A stretch of 64,000 nucleotides of DNA, taken from the NCBI GenBank assembly GCA_035249985.1, contig DATFFP010000008.1, positions 1 through 64,000 of the forward strand, written 5' to 3'. The notes below the pieces were generated by a model. The model was given only the letters and a program-made list of their open reading frames with translations, was not told where the DNA came from and searched no databases. A program made the position numbers and the translations under genes. Shown one piece after another: positions 8,296 through 16,848 of the stretch. Source of the DNA: JAICNG01 sp035249985. GTDB taxonomy: Bacteria > Gemmatimonadota > Gemmatimonadetes > Gemmatimonadales > Gemmatimonadaceae. Every line of letters begins with the position of its first letter. The stretch's first letter is position 1.

Positions 8296-9516
8296 CTAGT
8301 CCTCCCCCCTCGTCCGCCCCATCGCGATCCCCTCCGCCCCAAACCTATCCCGAAGCTTGTCCACCGCCCGCACCAGTGCCCGGTCGCGGGCGGTTTCTTC
8401 TTCTCCTGACGCCGCCGCCTCGAACAAGGCCAGCTGATCGGCGTCCGGGTCGGTGGCGAGCGACGACAGCGCGACGCCGAGCAGGCGCGCAGGGACGCGA
8501 CGGCTCGAGCGCAGCTTCGCGAGCAGGCCCTTCGCCACACCGTGAATCACACGATCGGCGATGACGCCGCGGGGCAGGGTGCGGCTCGCCGAGCGCGTTC
8601 GAAAATCGAAGTCGCGGATGCGAACGGTGATCGTCCGCGCGGTCATGCCGTCGGCGCGCAGGTCCGACGCGGCGCGCGTCACGAGGGTCAACAGCTCGTG
8701 ATGCAGTTCGTCGTCACTCCTGATGTCCTCGGCGAACGTCTCATCGCGCGAGATGCTCTTGGCCTCGCCGCGCGACTCCACCTCCGACCGATCGATGCCA
8801 CGCACGCGCTCGTACAGCCACTCGCCCTCGCGATCGCCGAGCCAGCGGGAGAGCGTCGGCGCATCGTACGGAAGAACATCGCGGACCGTCTTCATGCCGA
8901 GCCGGGCCAGCCGCTCCTGGAATTTGGGGCCGACGAGCGGGAGATCGGCGAGCGCGAAGGTCGCGAGGAATTCAGCCTCCTGACCTGGCTCGACGACGTG
9001 CACTCCCGTCGCGCCCGTTCCCGGCTTTGGCTTGGCGCGCTCGACCGCGAGCTTCGCCACCAGCTTCGATGTCCCCCCACCGATGGAGACCGAGAGGCTC
9101 GTTGCCTCCAACACCGCATCGCGGATGCGCCGGGCGGTGACGCTGAGCGGCTCGTTATGGTAGAGCGCCTCTGTTCCGGCGAGATCCATGTACCACTCAT
9201 CGATGCTGGCCGACTCGACCACGGGCGAGAACCGGTCGAGCACCGCGCGAATCTCGCGATGCGTACGCGAGCAGGCCCCGCGCGGGACGGGGACGCACAT
9301 CGCGTCGGGACAGAGCCGCAGGGCTCGCGAGATGGGCATCGCGCTGCGCACCCCGAACTTCCGCGTTTCGTATGACGCACTGCACACCACCCCTCGGCTC
9401 TCGCGTGTGCCTCCCACGATGAGCAACGGGGCCTTTCCCGCTCCTTCGGGATCGACCATACGCGCGATCGCGACGTAGAACGCGTCGGCGTCGGCGAGGA
9501 GGATGCGAGACACCAT
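8296..9516 (-). CDS. dinB: DNA polymerase IV (Y-family translesion polymerase)
   Basis: A 406-residue Y-family polymerase that copies past damaged bases. The metal-binding carboxylates are visible: Asp9 in LLADADAFYV, and Asp106 and Glu107 in ESASIDEWYMDL. The steric-gate aromatic region (AFYV), the YETRKFGVRSAMP block, the thumb helix-hairpin-helix (LPLVGPKFQERLARLGMKTV) and the little-finger domain (RDFDFRTRSASRTLP) are all present. Length fits DinB/ImuB-like enzymes slightly longer than the E. coli protein. The C-terminus contains DADQLALFEAA, which resembles a beta-clamp-binding QLxLF motif (QLALF). The start is ATG 9514-9516, and the divergent spacer that follows is filled by a foldback repeat. 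No LexA box was recognised. Confidence 0.93.
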   Translation of the reverse strand: MVSRILLADADAFYVAIARMVDPEGAGKAPLLIVGGTRESRGVVCSASYETRKFGVRSAMPISRALRLCPDAMCVPVPRGACSRTHREIRAVLDRFSPVVESASIDEWYMDLAGTEALYHNEPLSVTARRIRDAVLEATSLSVSIGGGTSKLVAKLAVERAKPKPGTGATGVHVVEPGQEAEFLATFALADLPLVGPKFQERLARLGMKTVRDVLPYDAPTLSRWLGDREGEWLYERVRGIDRSEVESRGEAKSISRDETFAEDIRSDDELHHELLTLVTRAASDLRADGMTARTITVRIRDFDFRTRSASRTLPRGVIADRVIHGVAKGLLAKLRSSRRVPARLLGVALSSLATDPDADQLALFEAAASGEEETARDRALVRAVDKLRDRFGAEGIAMGRTRGED

Positions 9517-9632
9517 AGGTGATCGAGGTGATCGAGGTCGTCCAGGTTGTCAAGGTAGCGACGGGGTAGTGGATCTTGAGCCCCTGGGCCGCCTTGATCA
9601 CCTTGACGACCTCGACCACCTCGACAACATCC
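9517..9632. repeat. Intergenic foldback with 9-bp units (divergent genes)
   Basis: The left arm (9518-9561) is a run of 9-bp units of the form GGTGATCGA, GGTCGTCCA, GGTTGTCAA. The right arm (9593-9630) is its imperfect reverse complement (TTGATCACC, TTGACGACC, TCGACCACC, TCGACAACA). The loop is about 30 nt. It fills the whole spacer between the dinB start and the M48 peptidase start and so must overlap both promoters or leaders. Confidence 0.85.
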
Positions 9633-9640
9633 CTCCCTCC

Positions 9641-11554
9641 GTGGCCCTCACTCAGCAACAATTCGACGCCCTCGTCGCCCGCCTCACTCGCGAGGCGCAA
9701 ACGCGGCCGTTCTGGTACAAGACGCGGGTCTTTCTACTCGCGATGCTCGGGTATGCCTACGTCTTCGGCATTCTGCTCGTACTGATCGCGATCATCGCCG
9801 GCGTCGTCTACATCGTCTCGACGGGGCGCGGGCTCAGGCTGCTGTCGGACCTCGCGCTACCGCTGGCACTGTTCGCCTGGTTCGTCAGCAAGTCGCTGTG
9901 GGTCAAGCTGGATCCCCCCGAGGGGCGCGAGCTGCGCAAGGATGAGGCGCCACGTCTCTTTGCGGCAATCGACGACGTGACGCGAACGCTCCGCGCCCCC
10001 CGGGCGGACGTCGTCCTCGTCAACGACGAGTACAATGCCTCCGTCTCGCAGATTCCCCGGCTCGGCGTGTTCGGATGGCACCGGAACTTCCTCACCATCG
10101 GGCTTCCGCTCATGCAGGCGATGCCGCCCGACGAGTGGCGCGGCGTTCTTGCGCACGAGTTCTCCCATTTGTCGCGCGCGCACGCGCGCTTCGCCAACTG
10201 GATCTACCGCGTGCGGAAGACCTGGTACCAGCTCATGGAGCGGTTGGAGAACGAGCGGAAGGGCGGCGGCATGTGGATGTTCAAGCGGTTCTTCCAGTGG
10301 TACGCGCCATACTTCGCCGCGTATACGTTCGTCCTCGCGCGTCGCGACGAATACGAGGCGGACAAGCTGGCGGCGACCGTCGTGGGGCCGGACGCGATGG
10401 CGCGAGGGTTCATCATTGGCGGCGTGCGCTCGCGGCTGCTCTCCCGAAAGTTCTGGCCCGAGCTGGATCAGCAAGTGCTGACGACGCCAACGCCGCCGCA
10501 CGACGTCCACAGCCGCATGGCCGACGTGCTCCGCGCGGAGCTGAACCCCGAGCCCGTTCGGTCGTGGATCGAGGAGGATCTCTCCGTCGAGACGGGGAGT
10601 GTCGACACCCACCCGGCCCATCGCGATCGCATCGCGGCGCTCGGCGTGGACGTTCGCGATCTGATCGGGAACAGCGGAGCTACCGGTGCCCCACTCGGGG
10701 TCACCGCTGCCGACCATTTTCTCGGCCCGCTGGCGAACGAGTTGACGGTTGCCTTCGACGTGGAGTGGCAACGCAATGCCGCCAGCTGGTGGCGGGATCG
10801 TCACCAGCGGGAGCGCGGCGCGGAAGACGAGCTGGCGCAGCTCGAGCAGCGGCGAGAGACGCTCGACGATGCCGAGCTGTGGCAGCTGGCGCATCTCACC
10901 GATACGCGGCGCGGGGCCGATGCCGCGGAGCCGTACCTGCGCGAGCTCCTGCGCCGCATTCCGCGCCACGCGGCCGCGGCGTACACGTTAGGCTACAATC
11001 TGCTCGACCGCGACGACGCGGAGGGTGTCGGTCTCATCGAGATGGCGATCGAGCGCGACGCAAACGCGACGGCGCCCGGATCACGCGTGATCGCGTCGTA
11101 TCTTCACCGACAGGGGAAAATCGAGGAGGCGGAACGGTACGAAGCGCGGGCAGCTCTGGCGGAAGCAGCGCAGGCGGAGGCAGAGCACGAGCGCGAGTCG
11201 GTCTACAGGAAGGATGCATTTCTCCCGCACGCCCTGGAACCCGCGGAGCTCAGCACGCTCACCGCTGAGCTCGCGAAACATCCCCGGGTGAAGCGTGCGT
11301 GGCTCGTGCGGAAGGACCTCAAGCACAACCCCGATAGCCCGGTCTTCGTCCTCGGCATTGACAAGGGCTTCGACTGGCGCGCCTACCTGCGAGCGAAAGG
11401 GATCGACGTGGACAAGGCCGGCCCGGATCCACTGGTCGACGAGCTCGCGAGCACTCTGCCGTTCCCGGGCGAGGCCTTCATCGTGCCGCTCCACGCCGAG
11501 AACGCGTGGCTCAAGACGGCGCTTCGGAAGGTTCCGGGAGCTCGCGTTTTATAG
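9641..11554 (+). CDS. Membrane M48-family zinc metallopeptidase with TPR-like C-terminus
   Basis: About 637 residues from GTG 9641. An upstream in-frame start at 9503 would translate the foldback repeat into LDHLDDLDHLD and is rejected. Two membrane segments lie at about 31-59 and 68-88. The catalytic zinc site is VLAHEFSHLSRAH (His172, Glu173, His176) with the third ligand probably Glu239 in YEADKLAA, as in HtpX/Ste24-type M48 enzymes. After the peptidase domain comes an alpha-helical region resembling tetratricopeptide repeats (about 425-520, with AAAYTLGYNLLDRDDAEG), then a C-terminal domain of about 100 residues. Membrane M48 enzymes degrade damaged membrane proteins, but the specific target is unknown. 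A foldback repeat follows the stop. Confidence 0.88.
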   Translation: MALTQQQFDALVARLTREAQTRPFWYKTRVFLLAMLGYAYVFGILLVLIAIIAGVVYIVSTGRGLRLLSDLALPLALFAWFVSKSLWVKLDPPEGRELRKDEAPRLFAAIDDVTRTLRAPRADVVLVNDEYNASVSQIPRLGVFGWHRNFLTIGLPLMQAMPPDEWRGVLAHEFSHLSRAHARFANWIYRVRKTWYQLMERLENERKGGGMWMFKRFFQWYAPYFAAYTFVLARRDEYEADKLAATVVGPDAMARGFIIGGVRSRLLSRKFWPELDQQVLTTPTPPHDVHSRMADVLRAELNPEPVRSWIEEDLSVETGSVDTHPAHRDRIAALGVDVRDLIGNSGATGAPLGVTAADHFLGPLANELTVAFDVEWQRNAASWWRDRHQRERGAEDELAQLEQRRETLDDAELWQLAHLTDTRRGADAAEPYLRELLRRIPRHAAAAYTLGYNLLDRDDAEGVGLIEMAIERDANATAPGSRVIASYLHRQGKIEEAERYEARAALAEAAQAEAEHERESVYRKDAFLPHALEPAELSTLTAELAKHPRVKRAWLVRKDLKHNPDSPVFVLGIDKGFDWRAYLRAKGIDVDKAGPDPLVDELASTLPFPGEAFIVPLHAENAWLKTALRKVPGARVL

Positions 11555-11559
11555 TCGAG

Positions 11560-11722
11560 GGTTCTCGGGATCCTCAGGGTCCTCAGGGTCCTCAGGGTCC
11601 TCAGGTGGTCAGGGGGGTCGGACCCCGGGTGGTCAGGGGGTCGGACCCCGGGTGGTCAGGGTGGTCAGGGGGGTCGGACCCCGAGGACGCCGAGGACCCC
11701 GAGGACCCTGAGGACCCTTCCC
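11560..11722. repeat. Intergenic foldback with CAGGGTCCT units (convergent genes)
   Basis: The left arm holds four tandem copies of the 9-mer TCCTCAGGG; the right arm holds GAGGACCCC-type complements up to the stop codon of the next gene. In between, a second unit built on TGGTCAGGGGG and GTCGGACCCC occurs about three times and is itself self-complementary (GGTCGGACC). The element fills the entire gap between two converging genes and could act as a bidirectional terminator. Confidence 0.88.
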
Positions 11723-13429
11723 TCACCCCGTCACACGCCTCAGGATCGCGCGCCCAGCGTACCTCAACCGATCGCGCCACGGCAGGCGCCCGAAGTTCGT
11801 TTTCACCACGCCAGACGTAAAGAACGTTTTTCGCGAGTAGTCGATCGCGCAATCGACAGCGACCGGTCGATTTTCACGCGTCACTTCCAGCGCGCGCGTC
11901 AGCACCGAATCGATTTCGCCCGGGTGACGAAGCTGGAGGCATTCCACGCCCACGCCGCGGCAGATCGCCTCGACGTCGTAGTCGCCGATGATGCTGGCCG
12001 TCTTCCGGTTCATCGCGGTGTCCTGGAATTGCGCGATCTGCGCCAGCTCGCGATCGCGCAGCACGACCACGACCACCGCCGCGCGCTGGCTCGCGGCCGT
12101 GAGCAGCTCGAGCCCGGTCATGAGAAAGGCGCCGTCTCCCGCCAGCGCGACCACCGGCGCCGCCGGGCGCGCCAGCTTTGCGCCGATCGCTGCCGGCACC
12201 GCGTAGCCCATGCACGAGTAGTCGATGGGTCCAAGAAACCGGCCGGGCGCCTTCAGGCGAAGCATCTCCATCGCGATGAACGTCCCATTGCCGCTGTCGG
12301 TGGTGAAGATCGTTTCATCGCCGAACGTCCGCTGCAGAGCGTCGAGAAGCGGGAACGGGGAAACGCGGCCCATGTCGCTGGCGCCTAACCACTCCCTTCG
12401 CACGGCATCATGACCGCGACGAATCCGCGCTCGAAGCTTGTCGTCGCGCGGACGCTGGCTGAGCCGTGGCAGCACCGACTCGACGAACCGGGCGGCGTCG
12501 CTCTGAATCGCCAGCGCTGGCGTGTGATTGCGTCCGAGCACGCTGGCGTCGATGTCGACGTGAATGAGTGGTTCCGGGGGCTCGAGCCCGTAGCTCGCCG
12601 TCGCCACCTCACCGAAGCGGCATCCGATCGCAAGCGTCGCATCGCACTCGCGGGCGATCTCTCGCGCGAACGCTGGCGCCGCGTCGCCGAATCCGGGCCA
12701 GAGAAAGAGCGGATGCGTCTCGGGCACGACGCCTTTCCCCTGATACGTGGTCGATACAGGCGACTCGAGTCGCTCGATGAGCTCGACGACCTTGGCGTTC
12801 GCGGCGCCCAGTCCGAGATACACCAGGGGCCGCTTCGCATTATTGAGAATGGCGGCCGCCTGCGCGGTGTCCGCTTCGACGACCGCCGTCGCGGGGACGA
12901 AAGGCGCCTCGTCGCTGACGTCGTGCGACAACAGGTAGAGCTCCGCCGGGACCTCCACGAAGACCGGTCCTGGCGCACCCGATCGCGCGATCTCGCATGC
13001 CTTACGAATCGTCGCATACAGCTCGCGCGCGGTCCCCGGCCGAAGCTGCGCCTTGGTCACCGGCGCAACCATCGCCGCCTGGTCGACATCGTGGAGCTGA
13101 AACGCACGGCCGGTGTCGCGCCGAATGCCACAGCCCAGCACCAGCATCGGCACCGTGTCCATGAACGCCTCGGCAATCCCCGACATCGCGTGAGTGAGCC
13201 CGGCGCCAGGGACGACGTTGACGCACGCCATTCGCCCCGAGGCGCGCCACGCGCCGTCGGCCATGAACGAGGCGCTCTGCTCGTCGGTGACGAGGATCGT
13301 GCGCACGCGCTTCGACTCCGCGAGTGCGTCGTACAGCTCGATGTTGTGCGTGCCGGGAATGCCGAACGCGAGCTCGATCCCTTCATCCTCGAGCGCACGC
13401 GCCACGAGGCGTCCGCCGATCTCAGCCAC
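11723..13429 (-). CDS. Thiamine diphosphate-dependent enzyme, acetolactate synthase-like
   Basis: A 568-residue member of the IlvB/benzoylformate decarboxylase superfamily. The three domains are recognisable: PYR domain at about 1-170 with the catalytic glutamate Glu50 (VTDEQSASFMADG), the central domain at about 185-330, and the PP domain at about 360-540 with the diphosphate/Mg motif GDGAFLMTGLELL. The second Asn usual at the end of that motif is not obvious here (RDRELAQIAQFQ), so the exact reaction is uncertain. It starts with GTG 13427-13429, which overlaps the stop of the upstream GMC oxidoreductase gene by 8 bp, implying translational coupling. Possible substrates are 2-oxo acids produced by, or feeding, the oxidoreductase. 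I would not call it a biosynthetic acetolactate synthase, because no small regulatory subunit gene is nearby. Confidence 0.82.
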   Translation of the reverse strand: MAEIGGRLVARALEDEGIELAFGIPGTHNIELYDALAESKRVRTILVTDEQSASFMADGAWRASGRMACVNVVPGAGLTHAMSGIAEAFMDTVPMLVLGCGIRRDTGRAFQLHDVDQAAMVAPVTKAQLRPGTARELYATIRKACEIARSGAPGPVFVEVPAELYLLSHDVSDEAPFVPATAVVEADTAQAAAILNNAKRPLVYLGLGAANAKVVELIERLESPVSTTYQGKGVVPETHPLFLWPGFGDAAPAFAREIARECDATLAIGCRFGEVATASYGLEPPEPLIHVDIDASVLGRNHTPALAIQSDAARFVESVLPRLSQRPRDDKLRARIRRGHDAVRREWLGASDMGRVSPFPLLDALQRTFGDETIFTTDSGNGTFIAMEMLRLKAPGRFLGPIDYSCMGYAVPAAIGAKLARPAAPVVALAGDGAFLMTGLELLTAASQRAAVVVVVLRDRELAQIAQFQDTAMNRKTASIIGDYDVEAICRGVGVECLQLRHPGEIDSVLTRALEVTRENRPVAVDCAIDYSRKTFFTSGVVKTNFGRLPWRDRLRYAGRAILRRVTG

Positions 13430-14939
13430 GCGCGGCTGCCGCCAGGTTCCCCGCGTCCTCCCGTATCCCCTCCGCCACGCGATCAGCGAGCGCCATCACC
13501 GTCACGTAGGGATTGATCTGCAGTGCATCGGGGAAGAGGCTCGAGTCGGCGACACGAAGCCAGGGAATTCCGTGCACGCGTCCCCACGAGTCCGTGACCG
13601 AGTCGCGGGTGTCGCGCCCCATCCCGCATCCACCCATCAGATGCGCGGCCGACACGGAGATCGTGCCGGGGAGGAAGCGCCGCTCCGTGACGAGCTCCTC
13701 GATACGACTCGCGTCCTCGCGCTCCAGGAGCGGGGGGCGCGCCGACGGGGCGTGGACACGAAGCGCGCCGGCAGCGAAGAAGATGCGCGCGGAGGTCCTC
13801 GTCGCGCGCACGAGTGACGCGATCGTTCCGCGCGCGAGCTTGTAGTGGACGACGGGGCGGCCGCGTCGGTCCACGGTGATGCGATTGCCATCCGAGGCGT
13901 GATCGATGGCGAGCACCAGAATCATCTGCAATCGCGGAAACACGCGCATGAGTCGCGCATGCGACTCGCCAAGCCCGGTGAGGTTCTTCGCCGTGACGAA
14001 GGGAAAGTACATGCATGTCTCGAGGACGTACCCTTCCTCCGCCGAACGATCGAGGAAGTAGCTCTTCGGGTGGCCCACGTCGTTGGTGATGGGATGGTCG
14101 TGCTCCGCCACGAGAATGTGAGCGGGATGGCAGGTGAACCCCTGCCCGAGCGCTGGAAGGCGATCGCGGAACCCCGAGCGCAGCAGGAGCGCGCTCGAGC
14201 CGATCGACCCGCCGCAGAGCACGATCGTCCCCGCGCCGACGCGATATTCGCCCGGACGCCACTCGGACGGGCGCCCTTTTTCACCGGCACGTTTCTCGTG
14301 AACGCGCACGACCACGGCGCGCTCTTCGACGCGCAGCACTTCCGCCCTCGTCACCACCTCGACGCCTTCCCGCTCGGCCGCAGGCAGCTGAACGCGATGC
14401 GTCCCCTGCTTCGCGAGGTTCGGGCAGCCGAGGTTGCATAACGACGAGCCGACGCAGCCCCGAAGGTTGAGTGGAAACTGCTCTGCGTGCCGTCCGATGC
14501 GTGCACATCCGGTCACGAACAGCCGATTGTTCTCGTTGAGGTCGGCATCCTCGAGCAGGTGAACGCCGTTCTCATCCATCACGCTCTGCGAGCGGCGCGC
14601 GATGTCCTCGTGCGTGAGGCCGGGAACGTCCCAGGCGCGAATCACCCGTTCGGGCGCCACGAGTGACGTGCCGGTGTAAACGACGGTGGAACCACCGTAC
14701 GCGCGCCCGAAGGCGAGTGTCATCGTACCGTCGGCGGTGAGAAACCCGCCTCCGTCTTCGTAGAGCGCGTCCGCCATCTCGATCTCGCGCCCGGTGAACT
14801 CGTGATCGTCGAGCCGCGGCCCCTGCTCGAAGAGCAGGACGCGCAATCCGTCACGCGCGAGCGGCGCGAGGGCGCGCGCGACGGTCCCTCCACCGGCACC
14901 GGAGCCAACGATGATGATATCGGCGTCGACGCAGATCAT
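13422..14939 (-). CDS. GMC-family FAD oxidoreductase
   Basis: About 505 residues from ATG 14937-14939, which overlaps the stop of the preceding gene in the arrangement ATGA; a longer in-frame reading to 15248 overlaps that gene and is rejected. The N-terminal Rossmann motif IIIVGSGAGGGTVARAL binds FAD, followed by the GMC signature AYGGSTVVYTGTSL. The C-terminal GMC domain has the AAHLMGGCGMG block with the catalytic His and the final NPYVTVMALADRVA helix. Several Cys in the middle (GCVGSSLCNLGCPN) are typical of the bacterial subgroup that includes long-chain alcohol and sugar dehydrogenases of the gluconate-dehydrogenase type. It is the middle gene of a coupled trio with a small protein and a ThDP enzyme. 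Confidence 0.88.
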   Translation of the reverse strand: MICVDADIIIVGSGAGGGTVARALAPLARDGLRVLLFEQGPRLDDHEFTGREIEMADALYEDGGGFLTADGTMTLAFGRAYGGSTVVYTGTSLVAPERVIRAWDVPGLTHEDIARRSQSVMDENGVHLLEDADLNENNRLFVTGCARIGRHAEQFPLNLRGCVGSSLCNLGCPNLAKQGTHRVQLPAAEREGVEVVTRAEVLRVEERAVVVRVHEKRAGEKGRPSEWRPGEYRVGAGTIVLCGGSIGSSALLLRSGFRDRLPALGQGFTCHPAHILVAEHDHPITNDVGHPKSYFLDRSAEEGYVLETCMYFPFVTAKNLTGLGESHARLMRVFPRLQMILVLAIDHASDGNRITVDRRGRPVVHYKLARGTIASLVRATRTSARIFFAAGALRVHAPSARPPLLEREDASRIEELVTERRFLPGTISVSAAHLMGGCGMGRDTRDSVTDSWGRVHGIPWLRVADSSLFPDALQINPYVTVMALADRVAEGIREDAGNLAAAARG

Positions 14940-15340
14940 CGGCGTGCCGCCCATCCTCGAGCGCTGGCGCGGTAGCCGAGCGTGGTCTGGACCTCGGGCC
15001 GTGCGTAGTAGCCGAGGAAAATGAGCGTGCGCAGCCCCCAGACGCCTCGACGCAGCAGCGGAATCGGCGAGTACTGCATGGCGTCGAGAAACCGGGCCCG
15101 GCGTGCGGCGCCGAGTGCGTGAAAGCGCCGTCCCCAGCGAAAAAGTGGAAGCGTGTCGAGGATGCGGACGAAGAGCGCCAACTGACGCCGAGCCGCGGGC
15201 GGTCGTTTTGCGAGAACCTGGGCGATCGCCGCGTTGACCTCGCGCCACGCCGTTTCGTCGAGCGTGGCGGCGTCTGGCACCATCGTTATGGCGAGGGCTC
15301 GAAAGGGCGCTTGAAGGGAGCTCGGGAGGGCGGTGTCCAC
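14936..15340 (-). CDS. Small partner subunit preceding the GMC oxidoreductase
   Basis: Proposed from GTG 15338-15340 (134 residues); a longer TTG-initiated reading to 15433 reaches the edge of a foldback repeat and is less likely. The protein is helical and basic, with TAWREVNAAIAQVLAKRPPA near the N-terminus and FRWGRRFHALGAARRARFLD in the middle, ending in RTLIFLGYYARPEVQTTLGYR. Position, size and the YYARPEVQ.LGYRG-like ending match the small subunits (gluconate 2-dehydrogenase subunit 3 type) that sit next to GMC oxidoreductases. Its TGA stop overlaps the GMC start codon. Its role as a chaperone or partner of the flavoprotein is inferred. No twin-arginine signal is visible, unlike many homologues. 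Confidence 0.7.
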   Translation of the reverse strand: MDTALPSSLQAPFRALAITMVPDAATLDETAWREVNAAIAQVLAKRPPAARRQLALFVRILDTLPLFRWGRRFHALGAARRARFLDAMQYSPIPLLRRGVWGLRTLIFLGYYARPEVQTTLGYRASARGWAARR

Positions 15341-15435
15341 GTGCGCCAAGGTAGCGTTGGGCTCGCGGTGACGCGAGACTCCGGCAGCCTCACTGGCATC
15401 CAATACAACATCACTACTGCCATCCAGGTACAAAG

Positions 15436-15603
15436 GGGCGACGCGGATTACACGGATTCAACGGATGCGGCGGATCGCTTCTGCCACATTGATCCCGCCT
15501 CTACCAGAAGAAAAAAACCAAGCCCTTGGGCTGCGCGAGGAGAGTTCTCGCGCCAGAACGATCCGCCTTATCCGTTGAATTCGTGTAATCCGCGTCGCCC
15601 TTG
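15436..15603. repeat. Intergenic foldback with CGGATTACA-type 9-bp units
   Basis: The left arm (15437-15480) reads as 9-bp units CGGATTACA, CGGATTCAA, CGGATGCGG, CGGATCGCT. The right arm (15551-15601) is the imperfect complement ATCCGCCTT, ATCCGTTGA, ATTCGTGTA, ATCCGCGTC. The roughly 70-nt loop contains an A-rich stretch (AGAAAAAAACC). It lies between two co-directional minus-strand genes, after the metallophosphatase stop and before the GMC small-subunit gene. Confidence 0.85.
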
Positions 15604-15641
15604 TGACCTGGATGCCAGCCCGAAGATGTTGGACTAGAGGC

Positions 15642-16691
15642 CTAGTGACACCTTCCACTGCCAGAATCCCGCACCGCACCGCCCGCGACCGAAACGAACG
15701 CCCATGCGTAGCGATTGTTGTCGAGCGCAACAGCGAGCACTCCGTGCGTGTCGTTGATTCGCACTTCACTATTTGGAAGAATCGTCGCGAACTCATAAAG
15801 ACCGGCGCCCCCGGTTCCGACGGTGAATTGCCGGATGCCACGCCGTTCATCCCGATTTCCCTCAGGATCCTGCGGCGCGAAGCGCTCATAGAGATGATCG
15901 TGGGCCGAGACGACGACGTCGACACCCTTGGCGTACAGGATGTCCCAGAACTGCTGCATCTCGTACTGGCTTCCATGCCGCCCCGAGCTGAAGCGCGGGT
16001 GGTGGAAGTAGGCGATCGTGCACCGGTTTCGGTGGCGCTCGAGATCAGCGATGAGCCAGAGGCGTTGCGCGACATCGCCGGCGCAGGTGCGGCCAGCCTC
16101 CGGTGATGTCTTCGGCGGAGGGCATGCGCTCCACTGCGGCATGCTGTTCAGGACGACCACGTGCCAGCGGCCCAGGTCGTAGCTGTAGTAGCCGCCGGGA
16201 GGAGCGCTTACCGGAAGGAAGTACGTGAAGTACCCGGCAGCGCCCGGTGTGAGATACTCGTGGTTTCCGGCGGCTGGCCGCGTGCGCGCCTTGTGTCGTC
16301 CCCAGGTCGGCTCGTAGCACAGCAGATAATCCGATGGCGACCCGAACTCGTAGGCGTTGTCGCCGAGCGCCATCACGGTGCCGGGAATTCGATCGAGTAT
16401 CATCGCCGTGGATTCCGCGGCCGTTAGGTGCGGTGGCGTAATCTCCGTTGGACTCTCCGGCTGATAGCACCGGGCGATGTCTCCCGCACCGACGAGAACT
16501 GGCGGCCCGCCTCGGGCCGCCCACGGATTTCGCGGCAGGCCGACAAGCCAGCGCGCGAGGTCGACGTCCGGCGTTTCTTCGAGCGCGGGCGGCGGGGCCG
16601 ACGGAGGATCGCCGCAGGCCGTGACGGTGACCGCCAGAAACAAGGCGGTCAGGGGAACGTAGATCGAGCGTACGGCAGCATCTGCTCGCAT
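15642..16691 (-). CDS. Calcineurin-like metallophosphoesterase lipoprotein
   Basis: A 349-residue exported phosphoesterase. The signal ends with a lipobox-like TVTACGD (Cys near residue 26). The dinuclear-metal motifs appear in order: GAGDIARC, MALGDNAYEFG, PAAGNHEY, AYFHHPRFSSG and VVSAHDHLYERF, the pattern of purple acid phosphatase-like and alkaline phosphatase-like Metallophos (PF00149) enzymes. Four extra Cys (CYQPES, LLCYEP, SACPPP, RTCAGD) suggest disulfides outside the cytoplasm. Substrate is unknown. The start ATG 16689-16691 is divergent from the beta-solenoid gene. A foldback repeat follows its stop. Confidence 0.9.
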   Translation of the reverse strand: MRADAAVRSIYVPLTALFLAVTVTACGDPPSAPPPALEETPDVDLARWLVGLPRNPWAARGGPPVLVGAGDIARCYQPESPTEITPPHLTAAESTAMILDRIPGTVMALGDNAYEFGSPSDYLLCYEPTWGRHKARTRPAAGNHEYLTPGAAGYFTYFLPVSAPPGGYYSYDLGRWHVVVLNSMPQWSACPPPKTSPEAGRTCAGDVAQRLWLIADLERHRNRCTIAYFHHPRFSSGRHGSQYEMQQFWDILYAKGVDVVVSAHDHLYERFAPQDPEGNRDERRGIRQFTVGTGGAGLYEFATILPNSEVRINDTHGVLAVALDNNRYAWAFVSVAGGAVRDSGSGRCH

Positions 16692-16848
16692 GGGACCAGG
16701 CTCGAGGGTGGCCGGGCCGAAGCGGGCAAAACGCCTGCCGCAGACCAGTTGACCCGCGGTGTTTTCCGGTCAAACCCTTCGTTCGCCGCCGATGTCCCAT
16801 CCCGCGCGAGCCGAACCCGGCCCGCGTAAACCGTCGCTCGGGGGAACA

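Noticed and set aside
9503..9640. N-terminal extension of the M48 peptidase (LDHLDDLDHLDN)
   Set aside because: It is the translated right arm of the foldback; GTG 9641 gives a normal membrane-peptidase N-terminus.
11723..13429. Biosynthetic acetolactate synthase (ilvB)
   Set aside because: No regulatory subunit or branched-chain gene is nearby, and the gene is coupled to a GMC oxidoreductase.
14940..15248. Extension of the GMC oxidoreductase to 608 residues
   Set aside because: It overlaps the small-subunit gene; the Rossmann motif starts right after ATG 14939.
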